Shown: piece after piece, positions 21,578 to 33,784 of the stretch
Layout: each line of letters opens with the position of its first letter
Position numbering within the stretch: the stretch's first letter is position 1
Assembly (NCBI RefSeq): GCF_029227915.1
Contig: NC_079885.1
Location: 11,523,001 to 11,587,000, forward strand
Source of the DNA: Hydractinia symbiolongicarpus
Lineage: Eukaryota; Cnidaria; Hydrozoa; Anthoathecata; Hydractiniidae
Length of the DNA: 64,000 nt
Direction of reading: 5' to 3'
The notes under the pieces: generated by a model
The model's input: only the letters and a program-made list of their open reading frames with translations
Told to the model about the DNA's origin: nothing
Database searches by the model: none
Translations under genes and position numbers: made by a program

Positions 21578-24407
21578 CTAAAATATACGCATTTAAAAGT
21601 TTAACACTTGTCAAAGTGTGAGTCGATATTTACTTCATCGCTGAAAAAAGTTGTCAGTCCATTAAGACTACACAGAAAGAAGTCCTTGCATAAGCTCCAA
21701 CGCTTGTGTTTTTCTGAAGAAATTCTTTTTGGATATTATCGGAGTTCAATATTTCAATGCAATTTCAATTTTTTATTTCCTATATGAACTCTAGAATGTT
21801 CTTTAAAAGTTGTCGCAAAACTAATTCTCTTTAAGAATATTTGCATAAAATTAAATAACAATATTTCTACTGTTATCAGACAAATATAATATGTCCTACA
21901 GGTGCGCGCATATTTACTGTCTTGCTTAAATTGCTACTGTGGTATTTTCTAACAAGCCACAATTTTTTAGCGAATTGTGGCTTGTTACTTAGATATTTTA
22001 GGTACTCTAAAGTTGTATTGCATTTTTACCTTTGGTGATATGTACATAATACATGTTAGTCAGGGCGCTGACAGCCAAAAAAAAATTCCAAAAAGTTTTG
22101 AAAAATTGAGAAAATTGGGTATGTAAAATATGGGGTATGCACACCAACTTAGGGGAATTTTTAAAGGAGTAAAATTGAGCAATCTATTTCCCCTGGAATT
22201 TTTGTTCAGTTTTTTTGTATTTGGATTTCACGGTAACATTCTGGCAGAAATTAGGCTATGTAAAATATAGAGTACACTAGACGCCACTTTAGGGTTGTTT
22301 CTACGTGCTAAAAATGAGCGATCTGACCTGCACCCCCATCGGAACTTTTTTTCTTAAAACAGTTTTTCGTATTTAAATTTCAAAATCGATACACCAGTAA
22401 CTTTAGGAAGAAAATTTTGCCATGTAAAATATGGGATAAGGGGATCTGACGATGTCAGCGTCAGAAATATTTCAATAACTTCTTATAAAATAGATGCCCT
22501 GCAACATTGCGTGCAATTTCAGTTTTGTAACATATCAGGTGAGGTAATGTCAAATTTAGGGGAACTATTTTATATCCTTTGACCAATCCTACCACAATAT
22601 AGCCAGCTGACTACTTCTTCAAACTTTGATTTTTCCTAACTGCACAACTGAACGCCCAACCGTCAAGGGGGAATATTGTGAGCTGTTAGATTATTAATTA
22701 AAATGATTTAAGTTGAAAAATTCAGAGGATTTTTAAAATTTCAGACTGTTTAGTTCATAGATGTCTCATAGATATAGATTTCTTATCACGGCGCTTAAAT
22801 CAGTTTTACGTAATACATTTATCTCTCTGTTCACTTTGATTATAAGTATCTCTAAACCGCATAATTTCTTTTTATACACGCCCACTTTCTCATAACAAAT
22901 AACCGACACTGAGTAATAGAAACGTTTTTGGCCTAGCTACCTAGCCAAAAATGGAATTTCACAATGGTCATCATTATACTTCAGTGACATTTCAAGATAT
23001 TACCGTGAAGTTTTAAATAAACATGTTTGGTTCAAAGAATAGTGAAAAGCATATCGATACTTTTCGAACAATTTCATTCGTGAAGTACAGGTCAATTTAT
23101 TGGATGATGAATCGAAATTTATACACACAAACTTTCAGAAATTTCAAACCGCTGTGCTAAATCGAGTGTTACCAGACCAAGTCTCAATTTCATCAGACAC
23201 AATAAAAATTCATCGCATGAACTCAATTTTCTATCTGGATCCATTTTTAGAGGTGACTTTAAACTGTCTTGTCTCGTCGCGATCGTTTTAAGTTCTATAA
23301 CGCCTTGTGCCTAACAGGGCAATTTTTTCATGAAGCTTGTAGAATAACTTCAGGTTGGCAAATGTTCATGTAACAATTTTTATCTGTCAATATTTTCTTA
23401 CAGTTTTTTTTTTATCTTTGACTTTCAATATTTTAAGTTCCACTTGTAATTTTTTAATGTGTTGTAGCAGAGTGTGCAATAATGATATCACTATTAAAAC
23501 TATAATGGTTATTTTCTTTTTTTCTTTCCTGGGTACATACTCAAAAAAATGTCTTCGTCATCAATTACCAGTAATTTCTCAGTTACATCACAGTTCGATG
23601 TGGACACTTTACTTAGAATTACTATTACTGCTACTAAGTCTTTGGCGATGAAAAATATTACTCTCGTTTGGCGTATCGACCTCACAAGCTCGTTCAATAC
23701 TTTTGACGTCGGGTAATATTTCTCGGTATAGATAGACAAAACAACTTATATTGTATTATAATTACGCCTAAAATAAAAAGCACCCGTCAAGGTAAATTTG
23801 AATTAGTATACCATAAAAATCCCCAACTAAAGAAACCACTTTATTTTATCACATGATTTGTTCTAGCCAATTAAAATTATAAGCAAAACGTTTGTATAAA
23901 ACAAAAATTTTTTCAGGGGATGTTCTATAGATGCTTTTGAAGAAAATTGTTCGAAATATAATTGAATTTGACTGTTACGGACACACAGGAAGGCAGGGTT
24001 TCCATATTTATATGAGATAAAGCTTGTTGAAGCAATAACAATAAAGGTATTAATCACTTTCTTAAGGCTATTTATTATAGCATTTTAAGAAGGACAATCT
24101 CGTGATGTCTTGCTTCCTCTTCAAAGTAAACTTTGCATTTTACTGTTATGTATTATGTTCTGCAGAATGTATGTTATTTTGCCGCCAAAAAAAATATTAA
24201 AGGATAATGTATCCATTTTTAAAAAATACCAATTAAAAGTAGAAAATCATAAAAAGTAATAAATTTATCAACTGGTTGTCTATATTCTTGCAAAAAAGTA
24301 ATAAAATATCTTGCTCCTTAAACTTTTGAGTGGTCTGGTTTTTACACAATGTTATTCAGAATGTGAGAGAATGTTGAGTAACATCATTGACGGGGATCTT
24401 ACTTAAG
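21578..24407. other. upstream flank of the TSP1/MAM/VWA gene
   Basis: The missing first exon(s) should lie here or beyond the retroelement, but I cannot identify a signal-peptide exon. Around 22110-22440 there are three loosely similar blocks containing TATGTAAAATATGGG, a diverged tandem repeat. Short open frames near 23100 and 23500-23740 have no domain. Confidence 0.45.
21950..21987. repeat. 15-bp perfect hairpin
   Basis: Arms 21950-21964 (TAACAAGCCACAATT) and 21973-21987 with an 8-base loop. Lies upstream of the first visible TSP1 exon. Confidence 0.8.
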
Positions 24408-24448
24408 CCCTTTCGTAGCTTTTGGAACTAAAAACGAACACAACTCTT

Positions 24449-24486
24449 TAACGACGTTTCGGCCGTACGACGGCCATTTTCAAGTA
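24449..24486 (-). ncRNA. degenerate hammerhead-ribozyme-like motif, left arm
   Basis: Inverted copy of the motif at 25993-26030, with the same two core substitutions, on the minus strand. Confidence 0.48.
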
Positions 24487-24744
24487 TAGCTATTTACAAT
24501 TGACAAATTCAACACTATATACAAAATATCGTACGATATATCATCGTACGATCAAATATTCCGTAGGGGCAAGTCAATTATCTGAAAATAGAAATAATGG
24601 CATTGATGCAATATTTCTATTAAGAATTGGCTTATCCCTACGGATTAACAAGCTTTCCTTCAATTCCAAATCAAAATTATTAGATGCGGAGGAGATAATA
24701 GAAAAATTATCTAAAGATGGTCTATTTTTACAGAAAACAACATC

Positions 24745-25905
24745 CCAGTCAGTAATTTTTGCAAAAGTGATTTTCGTAAACTCCTCTCTCTGGCCACAGA
24801 AAATTCTTATTTCACGTTTGACGGTCAACTATTCAAGCAAGTCGATGGGGTAGCTATGGGATCACCTCTTGGCCCCAGCCTTGCTAATGCTTTTCTTTCG
24901 CACCACGAAAAGACTTGGTTGGATAATTGTCCATCATCCTTTAAGCCAGTGTATTATAGAAGATATGTTGATGATGTTTTTGTGTTGTTCTCATCTCCTA
25001 GCCATTTGCCTCTATTTAAGGACTATCTTAATAGGCAACACATCAACATATCTTTCACGTCTGAGTGCGAGGCCGATAAAACTCTTCCGTTTCTTGACGT
25101 ATCTGTTTCTCGCAATGAATCGAAGTTTGTTACATCTATCTATAGGAAGCCTACATTTAGTGGTGTTTACACGAATTACAACAGCTTTTTGCCGGAAGAA
25201 TATAAAACGGGTTTGATAATGACATTGATTTTTCGGATATTTAAGATTGTTTCTGATTTTTCTAGGTTTCACTTAGAAATGCAAGATCTTAGAAACATTC
25301 TGTTAAGAAATGGCTACCCGTCAAGTTTGATTGATCAATGCATTAAGTCTTTTCTCGACAGAATGTTTCAAGATAAGAAAGTTTTCAGTACCGCGCCTAA
25401 GTTAGAAGTTCTTATTATTTTGCCATATTTGGGTAACATATCGTTGAAACTGCGAACTCACTTAGCTAAAACATTTGATAAGCATCTTCCTTGCTGTAAG
25501 CTTAGGGTTATTTTCAAATCGGGTTGTAGAATTGGCAATTTTTTCCGGTTTAAGGACCGTGTTTCAAAGGCTCTGCGTTCAAAAGTCGTATATAAATATC
25601 AGTGTGATGGCTGCAATGCCATCTATTATGGGAAAACTATGCGACATTTGAAAGTTAGAGCCTGCGAACACATGGCCGTTTCTGCCTTGACTGGAAAATC
25701 CGTCAAATCTATTAACCTTAGTGCGGTTTTGGAGCATGTTGTTTTCTGTAAAAATAGACCATCTTTAGATAATTTTTCTATTATCTCCTCCGCATCTAAT
25801 AATTTTGATTTGGAATTGAAGGAAAGCTTGTTAATCCGTAGGGATAAGCCAATTCTTAATAGAAATATTGCATCAATGCCATTATTTCTATTTTCAGATA
25901 ATTGA
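24745..25905 (+). CDS. Penelope-like RT and GIY-YIG endonuclease, N-terminus missing
   Basis: Open from the arm junction to TGA at 25903-25905. An in-frame ATG is at 24856, but coding similarity begins earlier (SNFCKSDFRKLLSLATE). RT motifs: DGVAMGSPLGPSLANAF, YRRYVDD (catalytic YVDD at 24964-24975) and FLDVSVSR, YRKPTFSGVYTN. The C-terminal endonuclease has YKYQCDGCNAIYYGKT and a VRACEH finger, the GIY-YIG type of Penelope elements. RT motifs before the F/YxG region are absent, so it is not autonomous. The last 56 or so residues are encoded within the right arm. Confidence 0.9.
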   Translation, partial: PVSNFCKSDFRKLLSLATENSYFTFDGQLFKQVDGVAMGSPLGPSLANAFLSHHEKTWLDNCPSSFKPVYYRRYVDDVFVLFSSPSHLPLFKDYLNRQHINISFTSECEADKTLPFLDVSVSRNESKFVTSIYRKPTFSGVYTNYNSFLPEEYKTGLIMTLIFRIFKIVSDFSRFHLEMQDLRNILLRNGYPSSLIDQCIKSFLDRMFQDKKVFSTAPKLEVLIILPYLGNISLKLRTHLAKTFDKHLPCCKLRVIFKSGCRIGNFFRFKDRVSKALRSKVVYKYQCDGCNAIYYGKTMRHLKVRACEHMAVSALTGKSVKSINLSAVLEHVVFCKNRPSLDNFSIISSASNNFDLELKESLLIRRDKPILNRNIASMPLFLFSDN

Positions 25906-25992
25906 CTTGCCCCTACGGAATATTTGATCGTACGATGATATATCGTACGATATTTTGTATATAGTGTTGAATTTGTCAATTGTAAATAGCTA

Positions 25993-26030
25993 TACTTGAA
26001 AATGGCCGTCGTACGGCCGAAACGTCGTTA
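25993..26030 (+). ncRNA. degenerate hammerhead-ribozyme-like motif, right arm
   Basis: CTTGAAAAT, then a hairpin GGCCGT-CGT-ACGGCC (26004-26018), then GAAAC and GTC. This is the order of a minimal type I hammerhead as known from Penelope pLTRs (CUGANGA, stem II, GAAA, very short stem III, UH). Two core bases differ: the expected C is T, and the expected G (general base/acid region) is A. Probably inactive. Confidence 0.5.
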
Positions 26031-26250
26031 AAGAGTTGTGTTCGTTTTTAGTTCCAAAAGTCTGAACATACACACCCTTTCGTAGCTCTTTAAAATGGCA
26101 ACGAACGCCATAAAATTATGCAGTACTATGTTTTGAGTGCTTTAGGAATTATTTTTTATACAAAAGGTGATAGGAAAAATAAGCCATGTTAATTTTTTAT
26201 GGTACTAGATACAATGTAACAGAATCGCCGATAAATTTAAAAATAAAGTA

Positions 26251-26346
26251 CATACCTAAGTTAATATACATAAATAAAAAGTAGAGCGCTGTACACACCA
26301 TACCTAAGTTAATATACATAAATAAAAAGTAGAGCGCTGTACACAC
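26251..26346. repeat. 48-bp perfect tandem duplication
   Basis: Two identical 48-bp units starting CATACCTAAGTTAATATACA at 26251 and 26299. No coding content. Confidence 0.95.
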
Positions 26347-28359
26347 CATTTTTAATACCATGTTGTTCTGAGTTACACGACTAACACGAGTAGCTAACTA
26401 ACTGACTTTGTTCTGTTTTATATAAATTATATAAATGTTTCATTAATGGAAGGTAATAGAATATAATAGAGTTTTTAGCTAGATTAATTATTGAATATGC
26501 AAAGGTATGTTTAAAATAATTCCATGTTTTCCTTCATTATTCTTTAAGATCGTGATGTGCCTGTACAGTTAACAATACAAACAGGGTTTAGCTAGTGCTT
26601 ATAATAAATAACCAACTTTTATTCACAACTATCCGTTTAAATAAATATCTGTACCCCCTAGAAATTATTATTAAGGGTAATTTCCATAAAAGTGTTTAAC
26701 AGAAAATAAGCAGGGATTAACGTTAGATTAGATTAACGTTAGATTTAAATTGTTTTAGATACAGAAGCAGCAAACAGAATTAAGTGGCCATAAACTTCCT
26801 GAAAATTTAACAGTAATAAATGATTTTGTGGTTTAAAGCTTACCTTCCAAGAAAAAAGGGGTTTTTAACTGAAGGATCTTGAAAAATTGTCTATAAATTT
26901 TAAGAACGTTTTTTATATAGAATTATGATATGAAAAGTTAGGTGCTGAGACACAACTGCTGGTGTAAACGATTATCTGGATAACTACTTCATTTGAATAT
27001 GTTTATATTATCAAACTAGATAGGTAAATATGTATCTGCATCACTACATAAGTTGCCATATAACCCTTGAATACAGCACCAGCATATCAAATAAAGATGT
27101 CATGCATTAATTAGCATAATTAACACCCACCTCTCGTTGTAGTGAGATCCTCCCTCTAGAAAAAACGAAATGGTTGGCACAAGTGGGGTACCACGCAGCA
27201 GCTTTATTTGCTCAGCTTTGTTTTTACAAAAATAAATAAATCTGATTTGTTTATAAAGCCTTTTATTTACTAACGTAAACTAAGTTTAAATTCTGCATAA
27301 TTTCTGTATCAACTTTCTAAAGTGATTTAAAAAACACAAACATATATATAGCTAGCTGCTGGCTATATAACAAGATATTATAAAACTCTAGAGCAGTCAA
27401 TTTATTTCTTAAAGTTTATTTAATATAAATAAATTTTACATGCAAAGTTACACTGCATTGATGATGTGTCACATCATTGTTTTTTGTGTAATAATTGACT
27501 AGATAAATCTATGCGTCGATTTTATTCTCTCCCTTCTGCCTCGTTGTTTGTTTCATCATGCCGTCATATTTAAAATTTTAACTCCCGCCATCAGATTACG
27601 TGACTAAGAGCGTTGTATAGCTGAGTGATCCCTGCTACTGACATCAGCATGCTGAGACTTTCATCCCAATGTATCATCGCACAATGTCTCTACAGATATA
27701 ATGTTGAATTTAATTAACGAGAGGGAATATGGTAAAACATGACAATAAACTTCGTTCATCCAAAAAGATTCAGCATGTTCCTAATTGTAGGCATTTTAAG
27801 GTCTAAATATAAAGAAAAGTAACAAAGTGCGTAAAAAATTACCTTCCATGAAAAGGTAAAAAAGGTTATTGCGCTAAGAAAAAGTAAGGTTAATGATGTA
27901 ATTGACCAGGTGATGTATCATCATTCTTAATTCCATTAAGATCGCAAATACGTTGTAAATAATTAGGATTTTGAAACAAAAAGACGTAGTAGAGTCATGT
28001 TTTTGTCAGGATTTCTACCATCATGAGTAATAATACATGTGATGAAAACATTATTTTTCAGTCGTTTTTGGGAAGTTTATTTTGAATCACGAAGTACATT
28101 TTTAACGCATTCCTTAAAATTTTTGCCCGTCTTATTCAAAAAATGAAACATTTTTTCATTGTCCTTTCTTGTTTTTTTAAAATACTCCATTGCTTATCAA
28201 CAGATGGATTGGAATGCCAAAAAACAAAATTTAAGAACAAATGTTCTTTTACCTTGTCCAATTTAAACGGTGTATTGTGACGTCAGGAAAAAAGAATTTG
28301 CCTACATGCAATTAAAAGATTATCTATCAGCAGTTTAAATAAGAAAGTCAACTTGTGCG
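26347..28359. other. non-coding stretch
   Basis: AT-rich; no exon, RNA gene or clear repeat recognised. Confidence 0.5.
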
Positions 28360-28362
28360 ACA

Positions 28363-28642
28363 GGTTGGTAAGTTAGTAAGTACGTACGTAACAGGAAGTT
28401 TAACATCCTTCGGGATTCCATCCCAACGTTTGGCTCTTGCTCCCCTCCGACGGAAACTAAGTTACATTACCCGCTGGAGAAACGTATAGCATTACTCTTA
28501 CATGCTTGCCAACAAGCCGATTAGCGGTCAGTAGATGGTTCTAAGTGGGCTGACAATACTACATTTAAAGTAAGCCGATGTGGGGACTTGAACCTGCAAC
28601 CTTCTGATTGCAAGTTGGCAGCGCTTCGACTACACCATCTCC
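28363..28642 (-). mobile_element. tRNA-derived SINE, copy 1
   Basis: Minus-strand head GGAGATGGTGTAGTCG with a tRNA-like body and B box GGTTCAAGTCC (complement 28584-28594), then a unique core and a 3' tail of TTAC/GTAC units. It aligns over its full length with the plus-strand copy at 37398-37680. Possible 7-bp duplication ACAGGTT at 28360-28366 and 28648-28654. Pol III type, non-autonomous. Confidence 0.8.
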
Positions 28643-28654
28643 AGTAAACAGGTT

Positions 28655-31600
28655 AAAATTAAAATCAGAGATAAAGAAAAGTTAGCCATGGATTTTCCAA
28701 TAAAACAATAAACACACAATTACAACTGAATTCAGATGTCAATTATCTATTTAAAAAAATTGGCTTAAATATGTTCGCCCTTAGCAATCTAGGGTTTTTA
28801 ATAAATTATTGAATACTGAAGTTTAAAAATTCAAATATCTCAATTATTGTAGTCAGTGCACACTCGGGCATAAATTATGCCTGGTATTCCTAGCTTTGGG
28901 GATAACCAAACCGCAGTCCGAAGCTGTGCATGCATACTTCCATCCATCTCCCAAAACAAAGTGACAGACGTGGTAGGTTTCGTGGACCTTTGTGTTGAAA
29001 TTTCGCAGTGCGGTAAATGAGCCAGTCGAAACGTTATATCTTCGCGATGGTCGTTGTTGTTGCTCGAGGAACATGGTAGCGGAGTAGTATTGAAAATATA
29101 GTTAATTTTTATGTATTTAAAACCTTAATACTTCATCAGCAATGTTTTACCTATGTATTTTAGACAAATCAATTTTAAGACTACAAACGATTTTGGCAAG
29201 CTACATCGCAAGAAGCAGTATTAGCCAGCTATATACTCTTACTTATGGTTTTTATTCTTAATGTTTTACTATCCTTAATGTTTTTTTTGCGTTATGTTTA
29301 TTTATCTGATTTTTACTGGCCTGCATCTCGGATTGCGGCTATAGTTAGCTATAGCTACTTCTTGTGTAAAATACACTCAGGTAGCTATGTTGCTCTAGTA
29401 TACGCTTGGTTAAAATTCGTTAATTATTATGATAAAAGTATATTTATAACATAGTTTTTGTTTTGCTCATAACTTTGTAACAACAGGGTGAAGCAACGCG
29501 CCCGTAATTTTCACTTTTTTAACATGGGAATATACCACACAGTACATTTAGGTTCTTGATACTGATACTGTTTTTAATGAGGAAAGTTGTTTTAAAATTA
29601 TTTGTGCTGAATTATAACGTCAAAGCACAACAACTGCTTTCCGTTAATTAACACAACATGTTTCATAAAGTATATATTACGCAACGCCAGATATTTTTTG
29701 CCACGACATATCTTCGGAACTAACCAATAGTATTTATAGTCTACAGAGATGCTTAATCATTTGAATCCTTTATTTCTTTTTAAGTGTTTTGGTAAATATG
29801 GATAAATGAAAAAAGACGCGGTGCAGCATAAGGTCAGAGAGTTTTATTTTAGTTTTGATGACACCGTGCAGAAGTAAACTGTTATTGTCAATTTACTTCG
29901 GAATAACATCCGATAAGACAATAGATACAGATATTTCCAAAGTGAGACAGTGTAATGAAAAAAATTGATATTTTAACTTTTACTGCATAGCTACAAAGCA
30001 TACAAATTATTGTTGGGTCAACCTCAGATTGCTAAGGGTAAGGGGCTTTCTTGACTCTCGTTATTAATAAGAGAAACAACATTAAGAGTTTTTGCATTGC
30101 TTTGAAGTCTGCTCCATTAACCCTTTGCACATGTAGAGGCTTTATGGATGCTCTCTGCACATCATCTACATCAGAAACTTGCCAAAGAAGTTATTCTGTA
30201 CCCAATATGAGGCATAAACCTTTAGCAATTGAATTGCTAATTAAAATACGTGCGTTACAAAAAATATACAAAAAATATATCTAAAAAATGAGGGACACCG
30301 TGGGGCATAAAAATTAGCTAAAAAGATCTGTCGCGAAGGGAGATTCACACAATATGAAAGGACTAACCGTAGCGACAGGTTTTAACGTAATAACCTCCAG
30401 CACGCCAAAATGATGAATTAACATAATCAGTGTGTAACGGTGTTTGCACCAAAATCTGTTCCCGCGGTTTAATAATATGAAGAAAAAAAAAAAAAAAAAG
30501 ATTTCATTCCTTTTTCTGCTTGCGTTATGCCTACATAAGTGAGACATACAAACGCACTGTAAAAGTTATTTGCTTCACTTACCCTGACACATGTGCACCA
30601 AAACAATCGGCACCAATGGGCTTCCGTATAAAATGTTCTATCCAAGTTTTAAAATATTTCTGCATTTGTCAGCTGTCAAAATAATTTAAGGGTGAGCACT
30701 CTATGTTTTTCCCCATAAGCTGATATTAAAGTAAGAAAAACAAATCTTGTAACTGGTAATATAAAAAGGCTGAAAAGGGTGATGAGAGTCTGTTTTAAAC
30801 ACAAAAGAATGTCTTTTCCTGTCTGGAAAGAAAATATGAGAAGATATAAGAACATAAAGCAATCATAAAGTTGTTCATTTATCAATCCCATAATGTATGC
30901 ATTCATTCAGTCAGTTGTAAACCGCATCGTGAAACTTATATTTTGACAAAATTTAAAATAATTTCTATTTTCAGAGTGATTAAGCGCGTCGGGATGGAAC
31001 AGCAATCCGGCAAAAATTATTAAAAAATAAAACAGAACCAAAGTCTTACACACATTCTTACCGTCCGCCATCACGAATCAGGAAAGTTTGTTTGGATGAG
31101 AAAGCAAGACAACACAAGGGACTTTAATGTTAAATTAGTGTATTTCTTACTAAATTGCCTTAAGAAGGTAACTAATACCCCTAAAAAGATTTTAAAATCA
31201 TTGTTGATGCTTCGACTGGCTTTATATGCAATAATTAATACGTTTCTGTCCAGAATTTAAGAGAAAATAGCTAGCTAGGTAAGTCAAAAAGTTCAGATAA
31301 ATTGAATCAAATACAAAGTAAGCGCTTATTGTAGAATAAATTATGGATGTTGAATATTTGTAAGGTACTTTTCTGCCCTTTTCAGATATATTTGGCGACT
31401 TTCGTCACTAAAGATAGAAATTATTCAATGCTATATATTATTACAACGGTTTTTATATTTAACACGTCACAAAAATGCGGTACATCTCCAATTTTTCCTT
31501 GAAGTTTAACTAAGAACAAAAATTTGTCTGTTGTGGTTTTCTGTGCAAGTTTGAGTTTACCTTTATCCAAATTTCAATTGTTTCAATGTTAGAAGTACAT

Positions 31601-32004
31601 ATTTTTAATTGTTTCTAAAAAGTATTTTTCACGGACATTTTATTTTGCAGCCTCCAATTAAGTGTGTGTTTTCTGAATTTGTATTTCCTTAATAACTTAA
31701 GCCTTCAATGATAACGCATTCAAAATCAACAACTGTTGTGGGTTTTATTTTTGAAAATTGCAGAGTATAAGATTTTTAGCGACATTAACTTTAAAAAAAA
31801 ACCGAAAAAGAAATTGACTAAAATTAAATTTACTAATTATTTGATTATCTAAATATAAATTCTGGAGCGAAACAAAAACTGACCTTTGGTATCGATCGCT
31901 TAAAGTTTGATTTTATTCACTCATGTCATTGAGCATACAAAAGTTTCATGTAAACAGGAGTTTCTGAAATGAATCATCCATAAGTGTAAAGAACCTAATT
32001 TTAA
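28655..32004. other. non-coding stretch upstream of copy A 3' end
   Basis: No gene supported. A 73-codon minus-strand frame at 28853-29074 has several cysteines but no domain I recognise. Simple A-run at 30481-30500. Confidence 0.45.
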
Positions 32005-32333
32005 TTAACAGATAAACATTTTAGTATAACGTGCACAAAGAGTATTGTTTAAGTTTGTTAACTGAAGTAATTGTGAGTCCATTACTTGGTAAAACTTCCA
32101 GTCCACAGATTCAACAAAATTCTTGGAATGATCTGTATAAATCGCATCATTCAATTCGCACGCTTTCGTTTCTTTGTTGTAATTAACAGATTCACAACGT
32201 GCATCATCTTCACAAAATGTTAACATGCATTAAACAGCATCAAATGCACCATACTTCACTTGAATAACGTGATTCATCAATCGCTTGTTGTTGAAATAAG
32301 CGTTTGATATGTACCTTCTGCTTGCTTGTCTAC
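32005..32333 (-). pseudogene. copy A, last exon, PAN/apple-like with TAA
   Basis: Begins RQASRRYISNAYFNNKRLM. The glutamine codon before CMLTFCEDDARC is TAA (complement 32230-32232). Beyond it the PAN pattern C..FCEDDARCESVNY..CELN is conserved, and the frame runs on to 32005 because the copy B stop is absent. Confidence 0.83.
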
Positions 32334-32831
32334 CTGTAAGTGAATACTTGCTGATTTAAATTATAATTTTTGTCAACAGGTACTGTCGTAGTACTTGACC
32401 CTGGCAGGGAAAGGGGTGAATGGCGCCTAGTAGAGTCATAAAAATCTCCATCTTACCTAGAAGTCCGTAAGTTTTAAAATTTTGCGTGAGATCGAACAAT
32501 AATTTTCAAAGACACAGAATGAATTCACATGACATTATAATGGCTATACACAAATTGTTCTCCGCCACACCGCAAGTAGATTTAACATCTTTAAAAAAAT
32601 TACATCAATAGCATTTGTATTTAGTTTGCGGCTATGCAATTGGGCTCCCAATCCAATATTGCGCGAAAGAAGTAGCGTCAAATAATAGTTTAACCAAAAA
32701 AAAATAATATATTAGAACATTTTTGTATGTCAAAGTTATATTAATATCATACGAAAGATGTCAATCGCTATTCTTATACAAGCATTTTTTTCTAGCTATC
32801 TTTAAACATCTAAGAATGAAAGACCACTCAC

Positions 32832-33136
32832 ATAATCTATTCTGAAAAGTGTAATTTCCAATGATTCCACTCCCATCTTCAGTAAGACCTGCTATTCTAA
32901 CGTTATATGTTATGACCGCTTCGTCGACTCTTCTGCCATATCGAAGCTTAACTCTTGCAGTAGCAGGCACATTAAAAGTGCTTTAGATTCTCCGCTTGCC
33001 ATACTTATGTTCACTTAGTACGACAAATTTTCAACATTTCGGTGGTTCTCAGGAATCTCCCCTATCTTCATCAACAGCTTTGATGCACTTTTAAAGCAAG
33101 CACTAATCAACGTTAGTGGCTTCGTTGGACAAGACA
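32832..33136 (-). pseudogene. copy A, exon 11, FN3-like with stop and frameshift
   Basis: 305 bases against 306 in copy B. YQVNIS of copy B has TAA for the CAA codon. A 1-bp deletion follows, near GCACTTTTAATG, and changes the frame. The C-terminal part (VITYN, GIIGNYTFQNRL) is recognisable in another frame. Confidence 0.85.
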
Positions 33137-33260
33137 CTAAAAATTAAAACTATTTATCTCATTAACACGAAGGTTAAATGCAAATGGTTGTGATTTTAGA
33201 AATAGTTATTAATCTTCAGGTACAAATTACATATTTGTGCATGATTTAGGTGGGGACATC

Positions 33261-33381
33261 GACGATGTTTGGCCAGCTAATTTAAACTCATAAGTTTCCC
33301 AGGGAACCAAACCGCGAATATCGGCCTTTGTGTCATTTGGTCCGGTTTGATATGTAGTGTATGCAGTCGTGCCATTTATTC
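33261..33381 (-). repeat. stray copy of an FN3 exon fragment
   Basis: About 120 bp in the intron after exon 10 match exon 9 (34409-34535), same orientation, covering the YTTYQTGPNDTKADIRGLVP segment. The copy B intron lacks it. Confidence 0.8.
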
Positions 33382-33496
33382 GTAAAGGGTAACGCTGTTT
33401 ATGCAACAACAGGTGAATAGCTTTCCATTCCAGTAAAAACCATTACCTACAATTTGTTCAATGAATAAAGATTTCTTGCTTAAATTAAATGCCTAC

Positions 33497-33784
33497 CAGT
33501 AGGCTCTTGAGAAAATAAAGTTGAATTGCTGAATTTAGCAACACCGGAAGTATGTCCACCTGCTACTTGATACTCATAAGATACTTCAGGATTAAGATGA
33601 TTAATGACTATGTTCATTTCATTTGTAGCTGCCTCTGTCCAATTTAAATCACTTAGCAGCTTGAATCAAACTTGATAGAAATCAGCGCCTTGGCTATGTT
33701 CAACTGGAATCGGATGCCAACTGACATTGACAAAAGTTAAATTCCTTGTTGTGACGGTGATATTAGACGGTGGAACAGTTGGAG
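33497..33784 (-). pseudogene. copy A, exon 10, FN3 domain with TGA
   Basis: 288 bases as in copy B. At FYQVRFKL of copy B the arginine codon CGA is TGA here. The rest of the FN3 pattern (VSWHP, VSYEYQVAGG type) is intact. Confidence 0.83.

Larger units (their letters stand above)
24408..26087 (+). mobile_element. Penelope-like retroelement, 5'-truncated, with inverted arms
   Basis: Thirteen-base direct repeats CCCTTTCGTAGCT at 24408-24420 and 26075-26087 flank the element as a likely target-site duplication. Inside, a 325-bp left arm (24419-24743) is the reverse complement of the right arm (25736-26060) with no difference seen. Between them runs a plus-strand RT/GIY-YIG frame. Penelope elements often insert with terminal repeats (pLTRs) in direct or inverted orientation and 5' truncation, which fits. 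The arm identity indicates a recent insertion. Confidence 0.88.

Noticed and set aside
24500-24853. 117-codon plus frame, mirrored at 25626-25979 on the minus strand
   Set aside because: Antisense shadow of the Penelope C-terminus in the inverted arms.
28853-29074. Cysteine-containing 73-codon minus-strand frame
   Set aside because: No domain pattern or flanking exons; left as non-coding.
33227-33409. Considered as a fifth FN3 exon of copy A
   Set aside because: Only the middle of the domain is present, no splice sites at the edges, and copy B has nothing there; called a stray exon fragment.
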